Shown here piece after piece: positions 1-10,539 of a DNA stretch of 64,000 bases. A model generated the notes under the pieces. That model was not told the DNA's origin. It did not search any database and was given only the letters and a program-made list of their open reading frames with translations. The position numbers and the translations under genes are program-made. The stretch covers positions 3,172,985-3,236,984 of the forward strand of contig NZ_CP011389.1 in assembly GCF_001007995.1 (NCBI RefSeq), written 5' to 3'. The DNA comes from Deinococcus soli (ex Cha et al. 2016) (lineage in GTDB: Bacteria > Deinococcota > Deinococci > Deinococcales > Deinococcaceae). Within the stretch, counting starts at the first letter, position 1, and each line of letters opens with the position of its first letter.

Positions 1-539
1 AGGCCTTCGTCGAGCAGACCCTGAGCGGAACTGTCCACAAGCTGAGCGACGCCGCCGCGAACCTCGACCAGTTCGACGCGGTGTTCCTGCCCGGCGGGCA
101 CGCCCCCATGATCGAACTCATGCGCGACGCCGACCTGGGCAAGGTCCTGCGCCACTTCCACGGGAAGGGCCAGCCCACCGCGCTGATCTGCCACGCACCC
201 GTCGCCCTCCTCGCCGCGCAGCAGGACGCCGCCGCGTACCAGCAGGCCCTCCAGAACGGCGAGACGCCCGCCGCGCAGGACTTCATCTACGACGGCTACA
301 AGGCCACCGTGTTCAGCACCCCCGAGGAACAGGACGCCGAGAAGACCTTCGAGGCCCCCATGCAGTACTACCCCGCCGACGCCCTGCGCGCCGCGGGCAT
401 GGACGTGCAGAACGGCGGGAAGTACACCAGCCACGTCGTGCGTGACCGTGAACTCATCACCGGGCAGAACCCCATGAGCGACGAGGAATTCGTCACCGCC
501 CTCCTCGGCGCGCTGAAGGGCGACACGGTGAACGCATGA
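1..539 (+). CDS. DJ-1/PfpI family (type 1 glutamine amidotransferase-like) protein, 5' end outside the window
   Basis: The open frame is already running at base 3 and ends at TGA 537-539, so the N-terminus is missing. The visible part has a PGGHAP turn followed about 30 residues later by ICHAPVAL. This is the nucleophile elbow of the DJ-1/PfpI/Hsp31 superfamily with its cysteine present. Family members act as glyoxalases, deglycases or chaperones, and the exact activity cannot be told here. An internal ATG at 81 is probably not the start, because PGG-type motifs lie close to it and the frame is open upstream. The stop overlaps the next start (ATGA), so the two genes are probably translated together. 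Confidence 0.85.
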   Translation, partial: AFVEQTLSGTVHKLSDAAANLDQFDAVFLPGGHAPMIELMRDADLGKVLRHFHGKGQPTALICHAPVALLAAQQDAAAYQQALQNGETPAAQDFIYDGYKATVFSTPEEQDAEKTFEAPMQYYPADALRAAGMDVQNGGKYTSHVVRDRELITGQNPMSDEEFVTALLGALKGDTVNA

Positions 540-838
540 GCGTCATCGCCGTCCACGCCATCATCACGCCCAAACCCGAGCACGTCGACACCGTCCAGGC
601 CGAGATGCTGAACATGGTCCGCGCCAGCCGTCAGGAGGAAGGCAACCTCCGCTACGACCTGCTGCGCGAGGAGAAGGACGGCGCGGTGCGGTTTCACGTG
701 CAGGAACGCTACCGCGATCAGGCCGCCGCGCAGGCCCACCGCGACAGCGAGCACTACAAGGCGTACCGCGCCAAGGCCGGAGACTGGTTCGCCAGCGCCC
801 CAGAAGTGACGGTGCTTCAGGAAATCGACGTCGCCTGA
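536..838 (+). CDS. ABM-domain (putative quinol monooxygenase / YgiN-like) protein
   Basis: This 100-residue protein has the one-domain antibiotic-biosynthesis-monooxygenase fold pattern: a VIAVHAIITPKPEH strand-turn at the N-terminus, EEGNLRYDLL near residue 37, then FHVQERYRDQAAAQAHRDSEH near the middle. These proteins are dimeric alpha/beta barrels that oxidise quinols or act as small redox enzymes without a cofactor. The ATG overlaps the stop of the DJ-1/PfpI gene, so it is the second gene of a stress-type pair. The substrate is not predictable. Confidence 0.85.
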   Translation: MSVIAVHAIITPKPEHVDTVQAEMLNMVRASRQEEGNLRYDLLREEKDGAVRFHVQERYRDQAAAQAHRDSEHYKAYRAKAGDWFASAPEVTVLQEIDVA

Positions 839-850
839 CCCGCCGAACCG

Positions 851-886
851 GAGGCCGCCACTGGGATCTTTCCTGGTGGCGGCCTC
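851..886. terminator. Bidirectional terminator hairpin
   Basis: An 11-bp perfect inverted repeat (GAGGCCGCCAC at 851-861, GTGGCGGCCTC at 876-886) lies between the convergent ABM gene and the BTAD regulator. It can end transcription from both sides. Confidence 0.7.
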
Positions 887-894
887 GTGCTTGC

Positions 895-3639
895 TCAGCC
901 CAGCGCGGTGACCGGCCTAGCCGCCAGCGCCGCCAGCAGCGGACGCAGCACGTCCCAGCCCTCCTCGCCCCCCGGGGTCAGGAGGGTCTGCGCCTCGGCC
1001 GCCAGGGCGGACGCGACCTCCCGCTCGCCCTGATCGAAGGCCAGCGCTGCCTGCTCCGCGACGATCAGCCCCCGGATAGAGCCCGCGTTCAGGGTGCGGG
1101 CACTGTCGCCCGCCTCGCGCAGCGACTGTGCGGCCTCGCAGAACTGCCCCAGGCGGCGCAGGCACGCCCCCACCTTCCACAGGCTCAGCACCCGCCCGCG
1201 CGACAGGGTGCCCGCCGGCAGCACCTCCACGGACTGCCGGTAGGCCCGCTCGGCCTGCGCGAACTCACCGGTCCGGTACGCACCGTATCCCAGCCAGTAC
1301 AGGACGTTCGACGCCCGCACCGGCAGCCGCTCCCGCGTCAGCGCCAGGGACTCTTGGAGCAGCAGCGCCGACGCGGGCCAGTCCTCCAGGCAGGCCAGGG
1401 CCGCGCCGCCCTCCAGCAGCAACGCCGAGCGGACGTCGTCATCCAGCGCCCCACCGAAACGCTCCAGGGCCGCCCGCACCTCCGCGACCGCCAGGGCGTA
1501 CTCGTCCCGTTCCGTGTGCCACTTTGCGCGGCGCGCGGCGAGATCCGCCCAGCACCCCGCGTCGTCCAGTCCGGCCGCGAGCTGCGCCAGTGCGGTCAGT
1601 TCCGCCTCGCGGCCCGGTTCGTCATCCAGGTGGCGGCAGAGTTCACTGCGGGCCACCCGCACCGCGAACGCCTCGCGCGGCGGCGCGCCGCACGCCAGCG
1701 CCCGCCCGTACAGCGCGAAGGCGTCCGCGTGCGCGAATAGGCCCTCGGCCTCCCGTGCCGCCTGCACCCACAGCGGCCACGCCCGCCCCGGCTCTCCACC
1801 CCGCTCGAAGTGCCGCGCCACCGTCCCCGCCGGGGTCCCGGCCGGGGCCAGCGCCGCCAGTCCCGCATGCAGGTGCGCCCGGCGCGCGCCGCTCAGGCCG
1901 TCCAGCATTGCCCGGCGGTGCAGGTCATGCCCGAACCGGAACCCTGCCCCGTCCGGGGTGACCAGCCGCGCCTCCTGCGCCCGCTCCAGCTCGTCCAGCG
2001 CGTCCCCGACCGGCACGCCCACACACCCGGCCACCAGCGCGGGCGGGAACGCCTCGCCCCACAGCGCCCCGGCCTGAAGGAGCTGCCGTGTCACGCGGCC
2101 CAATCGCTCCACGCGCCCCCGGATCGCCTGCGTCACCGACGGCGGGACCGGCACCTCGGCGTAATCCACCGTGAACGCATCGAACGGCGTGTGCCAGCGC
2201 CCACCCCGCTCGGACAGCACGCCCCGCTCGCGCAGGTCCCGCAGGGTCTCCATCAGGAACAGCGGATGCCCGGCCGTCGCCTCGAACAGCCGCGCGGTGA
2301 ACAGCGGCGCCTCGCGGCCCGCCAGCTGCGTGATCAGCTCCGCCACCCCCTCCAGCGGCAGTTCCTGAAGGGTCAGACGCGGCGGATTCACCCGCGCCAG
2401 GACCTCCAGCACGTCCGCCCGCCCCGCCAGGTCCTCCGGGCGGGCCGAGAGCCACAGGTGCCGCGCGCCCCGGTGCAGCGCCAGGAACGCCGCCTCCAGC
2501 GAGCCAGCGTCCAGCCAATGCAGGTCCTCGGCGATCAAGGGGCGGCTCCCCGCCAGGGCCAGCAGCGCCTGCGCCAGCACGTCCAGCGTCGCGCCCCGGT
2601 CCGGCAGGCCCGACCCGCCCGGCGCCCCCAGTGCCGCCACGAGCGCCGGCCGCAGCGGCTCCGGGCACCACGCCAGCGACGGCTGTGCCCGCAGGGCGTC
2701 CAGCAGCGCCCCGAACGGCAGCGGCGTGAGCTCCGGCGCGCCGCGCAGCACCAGTGCGTCGCCTCCCGCCCCGCGCAGCAGCCGCGATTTCCCGATGCCC
2801 GCCTCGCCCAGTACCAGGATCGTCCGCGCCGCACGCAGCGCCGCGACCTCCGCCGAGCGGCCCACCAGCGGCCCCGGCGGCGCCGCGTTCCCGGACAGCC
2901 CTGGCGCCACCCCCCGCGTCGGCCCCGGGTCCTGCGCCAGCGTCTGGGCGAGCAGGCGCGTGGCAGGCAGTGGCTGGGCGTGCGCTCCCAGTTCCTCGCG
3001 CAGGCGGCGGCACAGCGCCCGGTAGGCGTCCAGCGCCTCCTCCCGCTGCCCCCGCCCCGCCAGGGTCTCCATCTGCGCCCGCACGCTCCGCTCACGCAGC
3101 GGGTCCAGCCCCAGCGACCGCGCGTGCGCCGCCAGCACGCCCGGCCACGCCCCCCGCGCCGCCTCGTGCGCCGCCAGCGCGTCAAGCGCCCGCAGCTGCT
3201 CGTCCAGCGCCTGCCCCGCCACCCGCTCCTGCCACGTCCCGAACTCCGCCGCGCCCGGCACGCTCAGGTGATCCAGGAACCGCCCACCCACCCGCGCCGC
3301 CCCGCCCGGCGCGTCCTCTGCCGCCAGGGCCGCGCGCAGCGCGAGCAGATCCACCTGCACCTCGCCGCGCAGCGCCGCCGCCCCCGGCGTGACCTCCAGC
3401 CACTCCGCCAGCCCCGAGCCCCGGAGGCGGTGCAGCTGCACCCGCAGGTTCCGGCGCGCTGCCTCGCCCCCCTGATCCGACCACAGCAGGTCGGCGAGCA
3501 CCTCGCGCGGCGTCTCGCCCTCCAGCGCCAGGAACATGAGGAGCGCCAGACTCTTGCCCGTCACGTCCAGCAGCCCGGCCGGGCCGGTCACGCGGGGCAC
3601 GCCCAGCGTCCGCAGGATCAGCACTGACCCGGTGTGCAT
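895..3639 (-). CDS. BTAD/STAND ATPase transcriptional regulator
   Basis: This 914-residue regulator has an N-terminal winged helix (GVPRVTGPAG, then the helix around EVLADLLWSDQGGEAARRNL), a bacterial transcriptional activator domain of TPR type (about residues 95-240), a P-loop ATPase with Walker A GEAGIGKS near residue 280 and Walker B LIAEDLHWLD near 370, and a C-terminal TPR-like region. The architecture is that of SARP/AfsR-like or MalT-like ATP-dependent activators. The ligand and targets are unknown. I chose the ATG at 3639 (MHTGSVLIL). The frame is open up to 3828, but that stretch has no homology-like pattern and runs through the divergent gene. A TACACT sequence and GGGGA lie just upstream. 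It is divergent from the 58-residue gene that starts at 3716. Confidence 0.85.
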   Translation of the reverse strand: MHTGSVLILRTLGVPRVTGPAGLLDVTGKSLALLMFLALEGETPREVLADLLWSDQGGEAARRNLRVQLHRLRGSGLAEWLEVTPGAAALRGEVQVDLLALRAALAAEDAPGGAARVGGRFLDHLSVPGAAEFGTWQERVAGQALDEQLRALDALAAHEAARGAWPGVLAAHARSLGLDPLRERSVRAQMETLAGRGQREEALDAYRALCRRLREELGAHAQPLPATRLLAQTLAQDPGPTRGVAPGLSGNAAPPGPLVGRSAEVAALRAARTILVLGEAGIGKSRLLRGAGGDALVLRGAPELTPLPFGALLDALRAQPSLAWCPEPLRPALVAALGAPGGSGLPDRGATLDVLAQALLALAGSRPLIAEDLHWLDAGSLEAAFLALHRGARHLWLSARPEDLAGRADVLEVLARVNPPRLTLQELPLEGVAELITQLAGREAPLFTARLFEATAGHPLFLMETLRDLRERGVLSERGGRWHTPFDAFTVDYAEVPVPPSVTQAIRGRVERLGRVTRQLLQAGALWGEAFPPALVAGCVGVPVGDALDELERAQEARLVTPDGAGFRFGHDLHRRAMLDGLSGARRAHLHAGLAALAPAGTPAGTVARHFERGGEPGRAWPLWVQAAREAEGLFAHADAFALYGRALACGAPPREAFAVRVARSELCRHLDDEPGREAELTALAQLAAGLDDAGCWADLAARRAKWHTERDEYALAVAEVRAALERFGGALDDDVRSALLLEGGAALACLEDWPASALLLQESLALTRERLPVRASNVLYWLGYGAYRTGEFAQAERAYRQSVEVLPAGTLSRGRVLSLWKVGACLRRLGQFCEAAQSLREAGDSARTLNAGSIRGLIVAEQAALAFDQGEREVASALAAEAQTLLTPGGEEGWDVLRPLLAALAARPVTALG

Positions 3640-3715
3640 GAGTGTCCCCAGTGTACGCGCGCAACGCCCGCGCAACACCCCCCACGTCAGACTGCCCCGC
3701 AAGGAGACCCCCCGC

Positions 3716-3892
3716 GTGCCCCCCCCACAGCCCCCCACCGCGTACATCATCCGCATCGAGCCGCCCACCCCCGCCACCCGCCCCACCGTGCACCTGGAGC
3801 CCCAGGGCCGCCCGCAGGACACCCGCACCTTCCACGACGTGGATGAATTGCTGCGGCACCTCTGGCTGCTGCTGGAGGGCGGCGTGCGCTGA
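3716..3892 (+). CDS. Small hypothetical protein (58 aa) divergent from the BTAD regulator
   Basis: The start is GTG at 3716, preceded by a strong ribosome binding site (AAGGAGA, 3701-3707). The product begins with prolines and continues [17 protein letters not shown], then [18 protein letters not shown]. It looks like a compact fold with two strands and an amphipathic helix. I do not recognise a family. It shares the promoter region of the divergent regulator gene and is followed at once by a hairpin, so it is a monocistronic unit. It could be a partner of the regulator, but only position supports that. The frame is also open upstream to 3536, but that part overlaps the regulator and looks like a shadow. 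Confidence 0.65.
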   Translation: MPPPQPPTAYIIRIEPPTPATRPTVHLEPQGRPQDTRTFHDVDELLRHLWLLLEGGVR

Positions 3893-3900
3893 GCAAAAGC

Positions 3901-3932
3901 AAGAGGTCGGGCGCGTCATGGCCCGACCTCTT
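3901..3932. terminator. Bidirectional terminator hairpin
   Basis: A perfect 12-bp stem (AAGAGGTCGGGC 3901-3912, GCCCGACCTCTT 3921-3932) with an 8-base loop lies between the 58-residue gene and tctA, which converge here. Confidence 0.8.
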
Positions 3933-3948
3933 CCTGATCCGATGGTGT

Positions 3949-5447
<1,499 letters not shown>

Positions 5448-5448
<1 letters not shown>

Positions 5449-5966
5449 TACAGCACCCCTTTCAGGATGCCCGGCGGGAGGCTCAGGCCCAGGCCGCGCG
5501 TGAACGCCACGTACGTGACGAGCGCGACGATCAGGGCGACGCCCGCCAGCAGAGGCAGGCGGCGCTCACCGAACGCGAAGCCCACGCTGAAATACATGAC
5601 GGCTGTGCCCACCACGAAGCCCAGCGGCACCAGGATCATCGAACCCAGCAGGAAGCCGCCCAGGATGATGCCCGGCTGGCGCAGGTCCGGCTGGGCGTCC
5701 GGGTCGCTGTCCTCCTCGGCGGCGGGTTCGGCGCGGTAGCCGCGCAGGGTCGCCACGAGCAGCAGTGCGCCCAGCGCCAGCGTGCCGACCGACACGATCA
5801 TGGGGAACACGCGCGGGCCCACGTAGGCGTTGATGCCGAAGGGAATCTTCAGCGTGCCGGTCAGCAGCAGGGCCCCGACGATCAGGACGCCCAGCGCGAC
5901 CAGCAGGTCCGGGACGCTCAGACCGCGGCGCTCGGGGGGAATGGGGGTGGGGACGGGATCAGACAT
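5448..5966 (-). CDS. tctB: Tripartite tricarboxylate transporter small permease TctB
   Basis: This 172-residue protein has four predicted membrane helices (about residues 20-40, 55-75, 105-130 and 140-165) and an acidic cytoplasmic loop ([11 protein letters not shown]) in the middle, typical of TctB. The start at 5966 (MSDPVPTP) has GAGG eight bases upstream. An open frame extending to 6197 runs through the tctC-tctB intergenic hairpin and is not coding. It works with TctA as the membrane part of the transporter. Confidence 0.9.
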
Positions 5967-6014
5967 GCACGGAACCTCGCAGGGCAGGGGAGGGTGGGGG
6001 GGACGCAACGTGGG

Positions 6015-6050
6015 GCCGGGCGGCGCGAAGGAAACTCGCCACCGCCCGGC
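6015..6050 (-). promoter_or_regulatory. Intercistronic hairpin between tctC and tctB
   Basis: An inverted repeat (GCCGGGCGG 6015-6023, CCGCCCGGC 6042-6050) encloses a second small stem (GCGA 6025-6028, TCGC 6036-6039). Its position just after the binding-protein gene suggests partial termination or 3' mRNA protection, which would give more TctC than TctBA. No T-run follows. Confidence 0.55.
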
Positions 6051-6067
6051 ACGACCAGCCGCAGGCT

Positions 6068-7018
6068 TTACTTGACGAGCCCGATATCCTTGAGGATCTC
6101 GCGGGTGCGGGTCGCTTCCAGCTTCAGGAACACGTCGAACTTGCTGCCGCTCATGTACAGGTCCGTCCAGTTGCGGGTCTTGAGGGTGTCCTTCCACTCC
6201 TTGCTGGCGTGCAGTTTGTCCATGGCGGCCACCAGCGCGCCCTTCTCGCTGCTGCTCAGGCCGGGGGCGGCGACGATGCCGCGCCAGTTGGCGAGTTCCA
6301 CGTTGAAGCCCTGGGACTTCATGGTGGCGACCGGAATGCCCGGCTGGGCCTTGGGCGCGCTGATGCCCAGCGCGCGGAGTTTACCGGCCTTGATCTGCGC
6401 CTCGAACTCGCCGTACCCGGCGACGGCGGCCGTCACCTGGTTGCCCAGCACCGCCGCGAGCGTCTCGCCGCCGCCGCTGAAGGGCACGTAGTTCATCTTG
6501 CGGGGGTCCACGCCCGCCGCCTTGGCGAACAGGCCGACGAGCATGTGGTCGGTGCCGCCGGCGCTGCCGCCCGCGAAGGGCAGGCTGGGGTTGGCCTTCC
6601 AGGCGGCCGCGAGGTCACCCAGGGTCTTGTAGGGGCTGTTGGCAGGCACCACGATGACCTCGTACTCGCCGGTCAGGCGGGCGATCGGGGTGACGCGGCT
6701 GAGGTCCACCTTGGAGGAGTTCGTCTGGATCGCGCCGACCATCACGAGCCCCATGGTCATCAGCAGGTTGCTGTCGCCCTTGCTGTTGTACAGCTGCGCC
6801 AGGCCGATGGTGCCGCCCGCGCCGGGCACGTTGAAGACCTGCACGGGCTTGGCGATGCCCTGGTTCTGGAGGCCACTCTGGATGGCGCGGCTGGTCTGGT
6901 CCCAGCCGCCGCCAGGGCTGGCGGGGGCCATGATGCGCAGGTTGCTGAGGTTCTGGGCGGTGGCGGGCGCGGCGAACGTCAGCAGGGCGGACGCGGCCAG
7001 GATGGCAGTCTTCTTCAT
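6068..7018 (-). CDS. tctC: Tripartite tricarboxylate transporter substrate-binding protein TctC (Bug family)
   Basis: This is a 316-residue periplasmic binding protein. It has a signal peptide with cleavage likely after TAQ (residue about 22), then [19 protein letters not shown], which contains the GGxxD phosphate/carboxylate-binding segment typical of Bug proteins. [11 protein letters not shown] and [15 protein letters not shown] are the other ligand-loop segments. The family captures carboxylates and delivers them to TctAB. The ligand is not predictable. The start at 7018 has GGAGGA at the right distance. It is the first gene of tctCBA, divergent from a two-component system. Confidence 0.95.
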   Translation of the reverse strand: MKKTAILAASALLTFAAPATAQNLSNLRIMAPASPGGGWDQTSRAIQSGLQNQGIAKPVQVFNVPGAGGTIGLAQLYNSKGDSNLLMTMGLVMVGAIQTNSSKVDLSRVTPIARLTGEYEVIVVPANSPYKTLGDLAAAWKANPSLPFAGGSAGGTDHMLVGLFAKAAGVDPRKMNYVPFSGGGETLAAVLGNQVTAAVAGYGEFEAQIKAGKLRALGISAPKAQPGIPVATMKSQGFNVELANWRGIVAAPGLSSSEKGALVAAMDKLHASKEWKDTLKTRNWTDLYMSGSKFDVFLKLEATRTREILKDIGLVK

Positions 7019-7059
7019 GGGGTTCCTCCGGTGAGGGGGTGGGTTGTGGTGTCACCCGT

Positions 7060-7088
7060 ACCCTACGCCGACCCGGCCCCGGTCACAA
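7060..7088 (-). promoter_or_regulatory. Promoter of tctCBA
   Basis: On the minus strand, TTGTGA (7083-7088) is followed after 17 bases by TAGGGT (7060-7065), about 40 bases upstream of the tctC start. The repeated operator-like sequences lie directly upstream of this -35 box. Confidence 0.6.
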
Positions 7089-7122
7089 GAGTTTTTTTGC
7101 GTGCTGGCCGCAAAATCTATGT

Positions 7123-7156
7123 ACGCAATGCACGCCCGTGAACGCAATGCACGCAA
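7123..7156. promoter_or_regulatory. Tandem operator-like direct repeats between tctC and the two-component system
   Basis: The 13-mer ACGCAATGCACGC occurs twice (7123-7135 and 7142-7154), exactly 19 bases apart, close to two helical turns. The second copy continues AA, giving GCACGCAA (7149-7156). The inverted form of that octamer, TTGCGTGC, occurs at 7097-7104 beside the tctC -35 box. These are likely binding sites for the CitB/DcuR-type response regulator encoded next door (inference from position). Confidence 0.6.
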
Positions 7157-7188
7157 CCCCTGGGTGTGGGGCGCCGCTCCCTCCTACA

Positions 7189-7205
7189 ATCGGGGGCGAA
7201 CACCC
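7189..7205 (+). promoter_or_regulatory. -10 box of the sensor kinase gene
   Basis: TACAAT in CTACAATCGGG ends about 15 bases before the ATG at 7206, so the transcript would have a very short leader. It supports the start at 7206 over the open frame further upstream, which crosses the operator repeats. Confidence 0.5.
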
Positions 7206-8795
7206 ATGACCCGACGCCGCCCCAACCTCCAGGGCCGACTGGTGCGCCTGCACCTGTTCGTGCTGTGCGGCATGACCGCCCTGCTCGTGGTCGTGCAGAC
7301 CGCGCAGCTGTACGGCGAGGCCCGCGAGCGCCTGGGCGAGCGCGCCCTGACCGCCAGCCGCATCGTGGCGAAACTGCCCGTGGTCGTGCAGGGTACCGAG
7401 CGCGGCGCGCAGAATGCCGCGCTGAACGCCCAGGTGAACGTGCTGCGTGAAGAGGCGGACGCCGACTTCATCGTGGTGGGCAACGCGCGCGGCATCCGGC
7501 TGGCGCATCCCGTGCCGGAGCGGCTGGGCAAACCCATGGAGGGCGGCGACAACGCCCAGCCGCTCGCCGGACAGGAGGTCGTGTCGGTCGCGCGCGGCAG
7601 CCTGGGCCTGAGCGTGCGCGGCAAGGTACCGGTCTGGGCGGGCGGCGTGCCCGGCAGCCGCGTGGTGGGCGTGGTCAGCACCGGGTACCTCATGCCGCAG
7701 GTGTGGCATCTGGTGGGGAGCGCGCTGATCAGCCTGCTGCCGTGGTTCGTGCTGGCGCTGGGCCTGGGCACGGTGGGCGCGGTGTGGGCCGCCCGGCGCC
7801 TGCGGGCCGAGATCCTGAACCTGGAACCCGAGCAGATCGCGGCGCTGGCCCGCCAGCAGCGCGCCGTGCTGGCCGCGCTGCGCGAGGGCGTGCTGGCCGT
7901 GGACGGCGGCGGCCTCGTGACGCTCAGCAGCGACCGCGCCGTGACCCTGCTGGGCGGCCAGAGTGCCCCGGCGCCCCTGGCGACCCTCTGGCCCGAACTG
8001 GCCCTCCTGACCGCCGGGGGAGCGGCGCGCACCCAGAACCTGGAACTGGCCCTGCGGGGCGAGCCGGTCCTCGTGAACCTCGAACCGCTGGAGGGCGGCG
8101 GGTTCGTGGCAGGCTTCCGCGACCGCGCCGAGGCCCTGGCCCTGGCGGAGGAACTCACGCACGCGCGCGGCTTCGTGGACGTCCTGCGCGCCCAGACGCA
8201 CGAGTACCAGAACCGCCTGCACGTCCTGTCCGGCCTGCTCCAGCTCGGGCGGGGCGAGGAGGCCCTGCGCGTCCTGAACGCCGAGATTCACGCCGACGCG
8301 CAGTTCCGGCAGCTGCTGCGCGACGTGCAGGTGCCCCGGCTGGTCGCGCTGCTCGTCGGGAAGCGCGAACGCGCCCAGGAACTCGGCATCGACTTCCAGA
8401 TCACCGAGGGCAGCCACCTGGGCCCCCACTGGGAACGCCACGCCGACACCCTGGTCAGCGCGGTGGGGAACCTCACCGAGAACGCCTTCGAGGCGCTCGC
8501 CGGGCAGCCCGGGCTGGTCACCGTCACGCTGGGCGAGGACCCGGACGGCATGCAGGTCGAGGTGGAGGACAGCGGCCCCGGCGTGCCAGCGGCGCTGCAC
8601 GACACCCTCTTCGACCGGGGCGCGAGCAGCAAGGGCGAGGGCCGCGGCTACGGTCTGCACGGCGTCTACTCGCGCGTGCAGGGCCTGGGCGGCAGCCTGC
8701 GCCACACCCGGCGCGGCCCGCTGACCGTCTTCCAGCTGAGCCTCCCGCAGCCCCTTCCGCACCGCCCCGCCGAACCGGCCGAGGTGACCGCATGA
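7206..8795 (+). CDS. CitA/DcuS-type sensor histidine kinase
   Basis: This 529-residue membrane sensor has TM1 at about residues 15-37, an extracytoplasmic Cache/PAS-like sensor domain ([18 protein letters not shown], then [10 protein letters not shown] and GVVSTGYL, all typical of carboxylate sensors), TM2 at about 170-195, a cytoplasmic PAS region, a phosphoacceptor helix with His in [18 protein letters not shown], and a HATPase domain ([24 protein letters not shown]). Relatives CitA, DcuS and DctS sense citrate or C4-dicarboxylates. Its gene is divergent from tctCBA and overlaps the regulator gene (ATGA), so control of the transporter by external carboxylate is likely. An upstream open frame from 7044 is rejected. 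Confidence 0.92.
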   Translation: MTRRRPNLQGRLVRLHLFVLCGMTALLVVVQTAQLYGEARERLGERALTASRIVAKLPVVVQGTERGAQNAALNAQVNVLREEADADFIVVGNARGIRLAHPVPERLGKPMEGGDNAQPLAGQEVVSVARGSLGLSVRGKVPVWAGGVPGSRVVGVVSTGYLMPQVWHLVGSALISLLPWFVLALGLGTVGAVWAARRLRAEILNLEPEQIAALARQQRAVLAALREGVLAVDGGGLVTLSSDRAVTLLGGQSAPAPLATLWPELALLTAGGAARTQNLELALRGEPVLVNLEPLEGGGFVAGFRDRAEALALAEELTHARGFVDVLRAQTHEYQNRLHVLSGLLQLGRGEEALRVLNAEIHADAQFRQLLRDVQVPRLVALLVGKRERAQELGIDFQITEGSHLGPHWERHADTLVSAVGNLTENAFEALAGQPGLVTVTLGEDPDGMQVEVEDSGPGVPAALHDTLFDRGASSKGEGRGYGLHGVYSRVQGLGGSLRHTRRGPLTVFQLSLPQPLPHRPAEPAEVTA

Positions 8796-9472
8796 ACGCC
8801 CGAATCCGCGTGCTGCTCGTCGAGGACGACCTGCGCGTCGCCCGCGTCAACCGCGACCTGCTCGAACGCGACCCCGACGTGCACGTCGTCGGCAGCGCCG
8901 CCACCTGCGCGCAGGGCGACGCGCTCGCCCAGGCGCTGAAACCCGACCTGATCCTGCTGGACGTGCACCTGCCCGACGGCAGCGGCCTGGGCCTGCTGCG
9001 GCACTGGCGCGCGCACGGCCTGACCACCGACGTGGCCCTGATCACCGCCGCCGACGATGAGGCCAGTGTCCGGCTGGCACTCGCGCACGGCGCGTTCGAC
9101 TACCTGATCAAGCCGTTTACCGGCGCGCGGCTTCAGGAACTGCTCGCCCGGCACCGTACACGCCGCCTCCCGGGGCCCAGCGCGGCCCGCCTGGACCAGG
9201 GCCGCCTCGACCGCCTGCTGGGCCACGGCGCCGCCCCACCTGCCGCCCTGCCGCGAGGCATCGACCCGAACACCCTGGAACGTGTGGTGCTGGCCCTGGG
9301 TGCCGCGCAGCACGCCGTGACCGCCGAGGAGATCGGCGAGCAGGTCGGCCTGAGTCGCGTGACCGCGTGGCGGTACCTCGAACACCTCGTGCGCAGCGAG
9401 CAGGCCACGCTGGAACACCAGTACGGAAACGCCGGGCGGCCCGTGAAGCTCTACCGCGCCCGCACCCCCTGA
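8792..9472 (+). CDS. CitB/DcuR-type response regulator
   Basis: This 226-residue protein starts at the ATG that overlaps the kinase stop. The receiver domain has VLLVEDD at the N-terminus, the phosphoacceptor Asp in [11 protein letters not shown] near residue 57, and KPF near residue 108. The C-terminal domain ([26 protein letters not shown], then GRPVKLYR) is the CitB/DcuR helix-turn-helix. It is the cognate partner of the kinase and the obvious candidate to bind the repeats at 7097-7156. Confidence 0.93.
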   Translation: MNARIRVLLVEDDLRVARVNRDLLERDPDVHVVGSAATCAQGDALAQALKPDLILLDVHLPDGSGLGLLRHWRAHGLTTDVALITAADDEASVRLALAHGAFDYLIKPFTGARLQELLARHRTRRLPGPSAARLDQGRLDRLLGHGAAPPAALPRGIDPNTLERVVLALGAAQHAVTAEEIGEQVGLSRVTAWRYLEHLVRSEQATLEHQYGNAGRPVKLYRARTP

Positions 9473-9637
9473 GACCGCCCCCGGTGGACCGGCGGGCACA
9501 AACCGTTCCAACCAGGTGCAGGCGGCAGGAGAGGTGCCCCGCACGGGGTGACCGAATCGACCGGATTCCGACGGACAGGCATCCCCTTCCCGTGACACCG
9601 TGACCCGATCCCGAATCGGCCGCGCTGGGCGCCGACT

Positions 9638-9651
9638 ACACTGGTGACCCG
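9638..9651 (+). promoter_or_regulatory. -10 box of the lipoprotein hydrolase gene
   Basis: TACACT lies nine bases before the ATG at 9652, so the transcript is probably leaderless or nearly so. The rest of the 9473-9651 gap shows no gene. Confidence 0.5.
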
Positions 9652-10536
9652 ATGCGTTCCGCGCTGCCCACCCTGCTCCTCCTGACCGCCTGCGCGCCCA
9701 CCCTGACGGTCAACGCCGCCGACACCCCACCCATGAACCTGGGCGGCGCCGCGCCGGACGTCGTGATTCTCAGCGTCGCGGGCCGCTGCGGCGTACCGTG
9801 CGCCGCGCCGCGCGACAACTGGGCGTACCTCGGATCACGCGGCACCGTGGACCGCGTCGCCCGCGAATTCCAGGCGGCGGGGCTGCGCGTGCAGGCCGCG
9901 AACTACGCCAGCAGCCCCACCGAGCGGTTCGTGTCCGCCCTAACCCGCACCGAGCAGCGCGGGTACGCGGCACTGCTGACCGATCTGGACGCCCTGCGCG
10001 CCGCGTGGCCGGGCCCGGACGCCCCGAGGATCGTGCTGCTGGGGCACTCGCAGGGCGTCGTGTGGCTGCACCAGCTGACCCGCGACCGGCCCGACGTGCC
10101 CTTCGCGGCGCAGATCGACCTGGACGGCATCTGCCTGGGCTGGAAAACCGACTTCGGGCCGCTCGTTCACGCGACGGACCCGTTCTCTCCTCTGAGCGCC
10201 TGTGAGCCCATGACCGTTGCCGGGCGGCGCGTGAACGCCAAGGACGTCGTTTGGCCCAATGTGGCGCGCGGCATCGAGGTCCAGAGTAAGCGCCTGCCCA
10301 GGCGCGGGGCCGCCACCGGCTTCGCCGTGAACTACCTGTTCGAAGTCGAAGGCAACGTCCGCCTGGACGGCACCACGCGCGCCCTGACCCGCTTCATCTC
10401 CCCCCGCGAGGACCACAGCGCCGTCACGTACCCTGCCAGCGACGCGATGACCTGGGTGGCTGGGCAGCTGCGCGCCCTGACGCTCGAGTGGGCGGCGCAG
10501 GCCGCCCGGGGTCCGGCCGGAACGGCGTCCCCCTGA
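9652..10536 (+). CDS. Predicted lipoprotein of the alpha/beta-hydrolase type
   Basis: This 294-residue protein has a short signal peptide with a lipobox (LLTAC), giving a lipid-anchored protein. VVILSVAGRCGVPC starts the core, and IVLLGHSQGVVWLH near residue 130 is a GxSxG nucleophile elbow of lipases/esterases. No close family is recognised, and substrate and exact fold are uncertain. Its 3' end is separated by three bases from the convergent pyrophosphatase-like gene, with no obvious terminator. Confidence 0.75.
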   Translation: MRSALPTLLLLTACAPTLTVNAADTPPMNLGGAAPDVVILSVAGRCGVPCAAPRDNWAYLGSRGTVDRVAREFQAAGLRVQAANYASSPTERFVSALTRTEQRGYAALLTDLDALRAAWPGPDAPRIVLLGHSQGVVWLHQLTRDRPDVPFAAQIDLDGICLGWKTDFGPLVHATDPFSPLSACEPMTVAGRRVNAKDVVWPNVARGIEVQSKRLPRRGAATGFAVNYLFEVEGNVRLDGTTRALTRFISPREDHSAVTYPASDAMTWVAGQLRALTLEWAAQAARGPAGTASP

Positions 10537-10539
10537 CCG

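Noticed and set aside
1810..3627. A 605-codon open frame on the plus strand inside the BTAD regulator
   Set aside because: It is antisense to a well-supported gene, is rich in Arg, Pro and Gln as expected for a shadow of high-GC coding DNA, and has no recognisable motif.
7083..8762. 559-codon minus-strand frame antisense to the sensor kinase
   Set aside because: Composition of a shadow frame. The kinase domains are on the plus strand.
9548..9575. GGATTCCGACGG near the hydrolase gene as a third copy of the 130-bp repeat
   Set aside because: Only the short end matches; the rest of the element, including the hairpin and TCCGCTCGGATT block, is absent.
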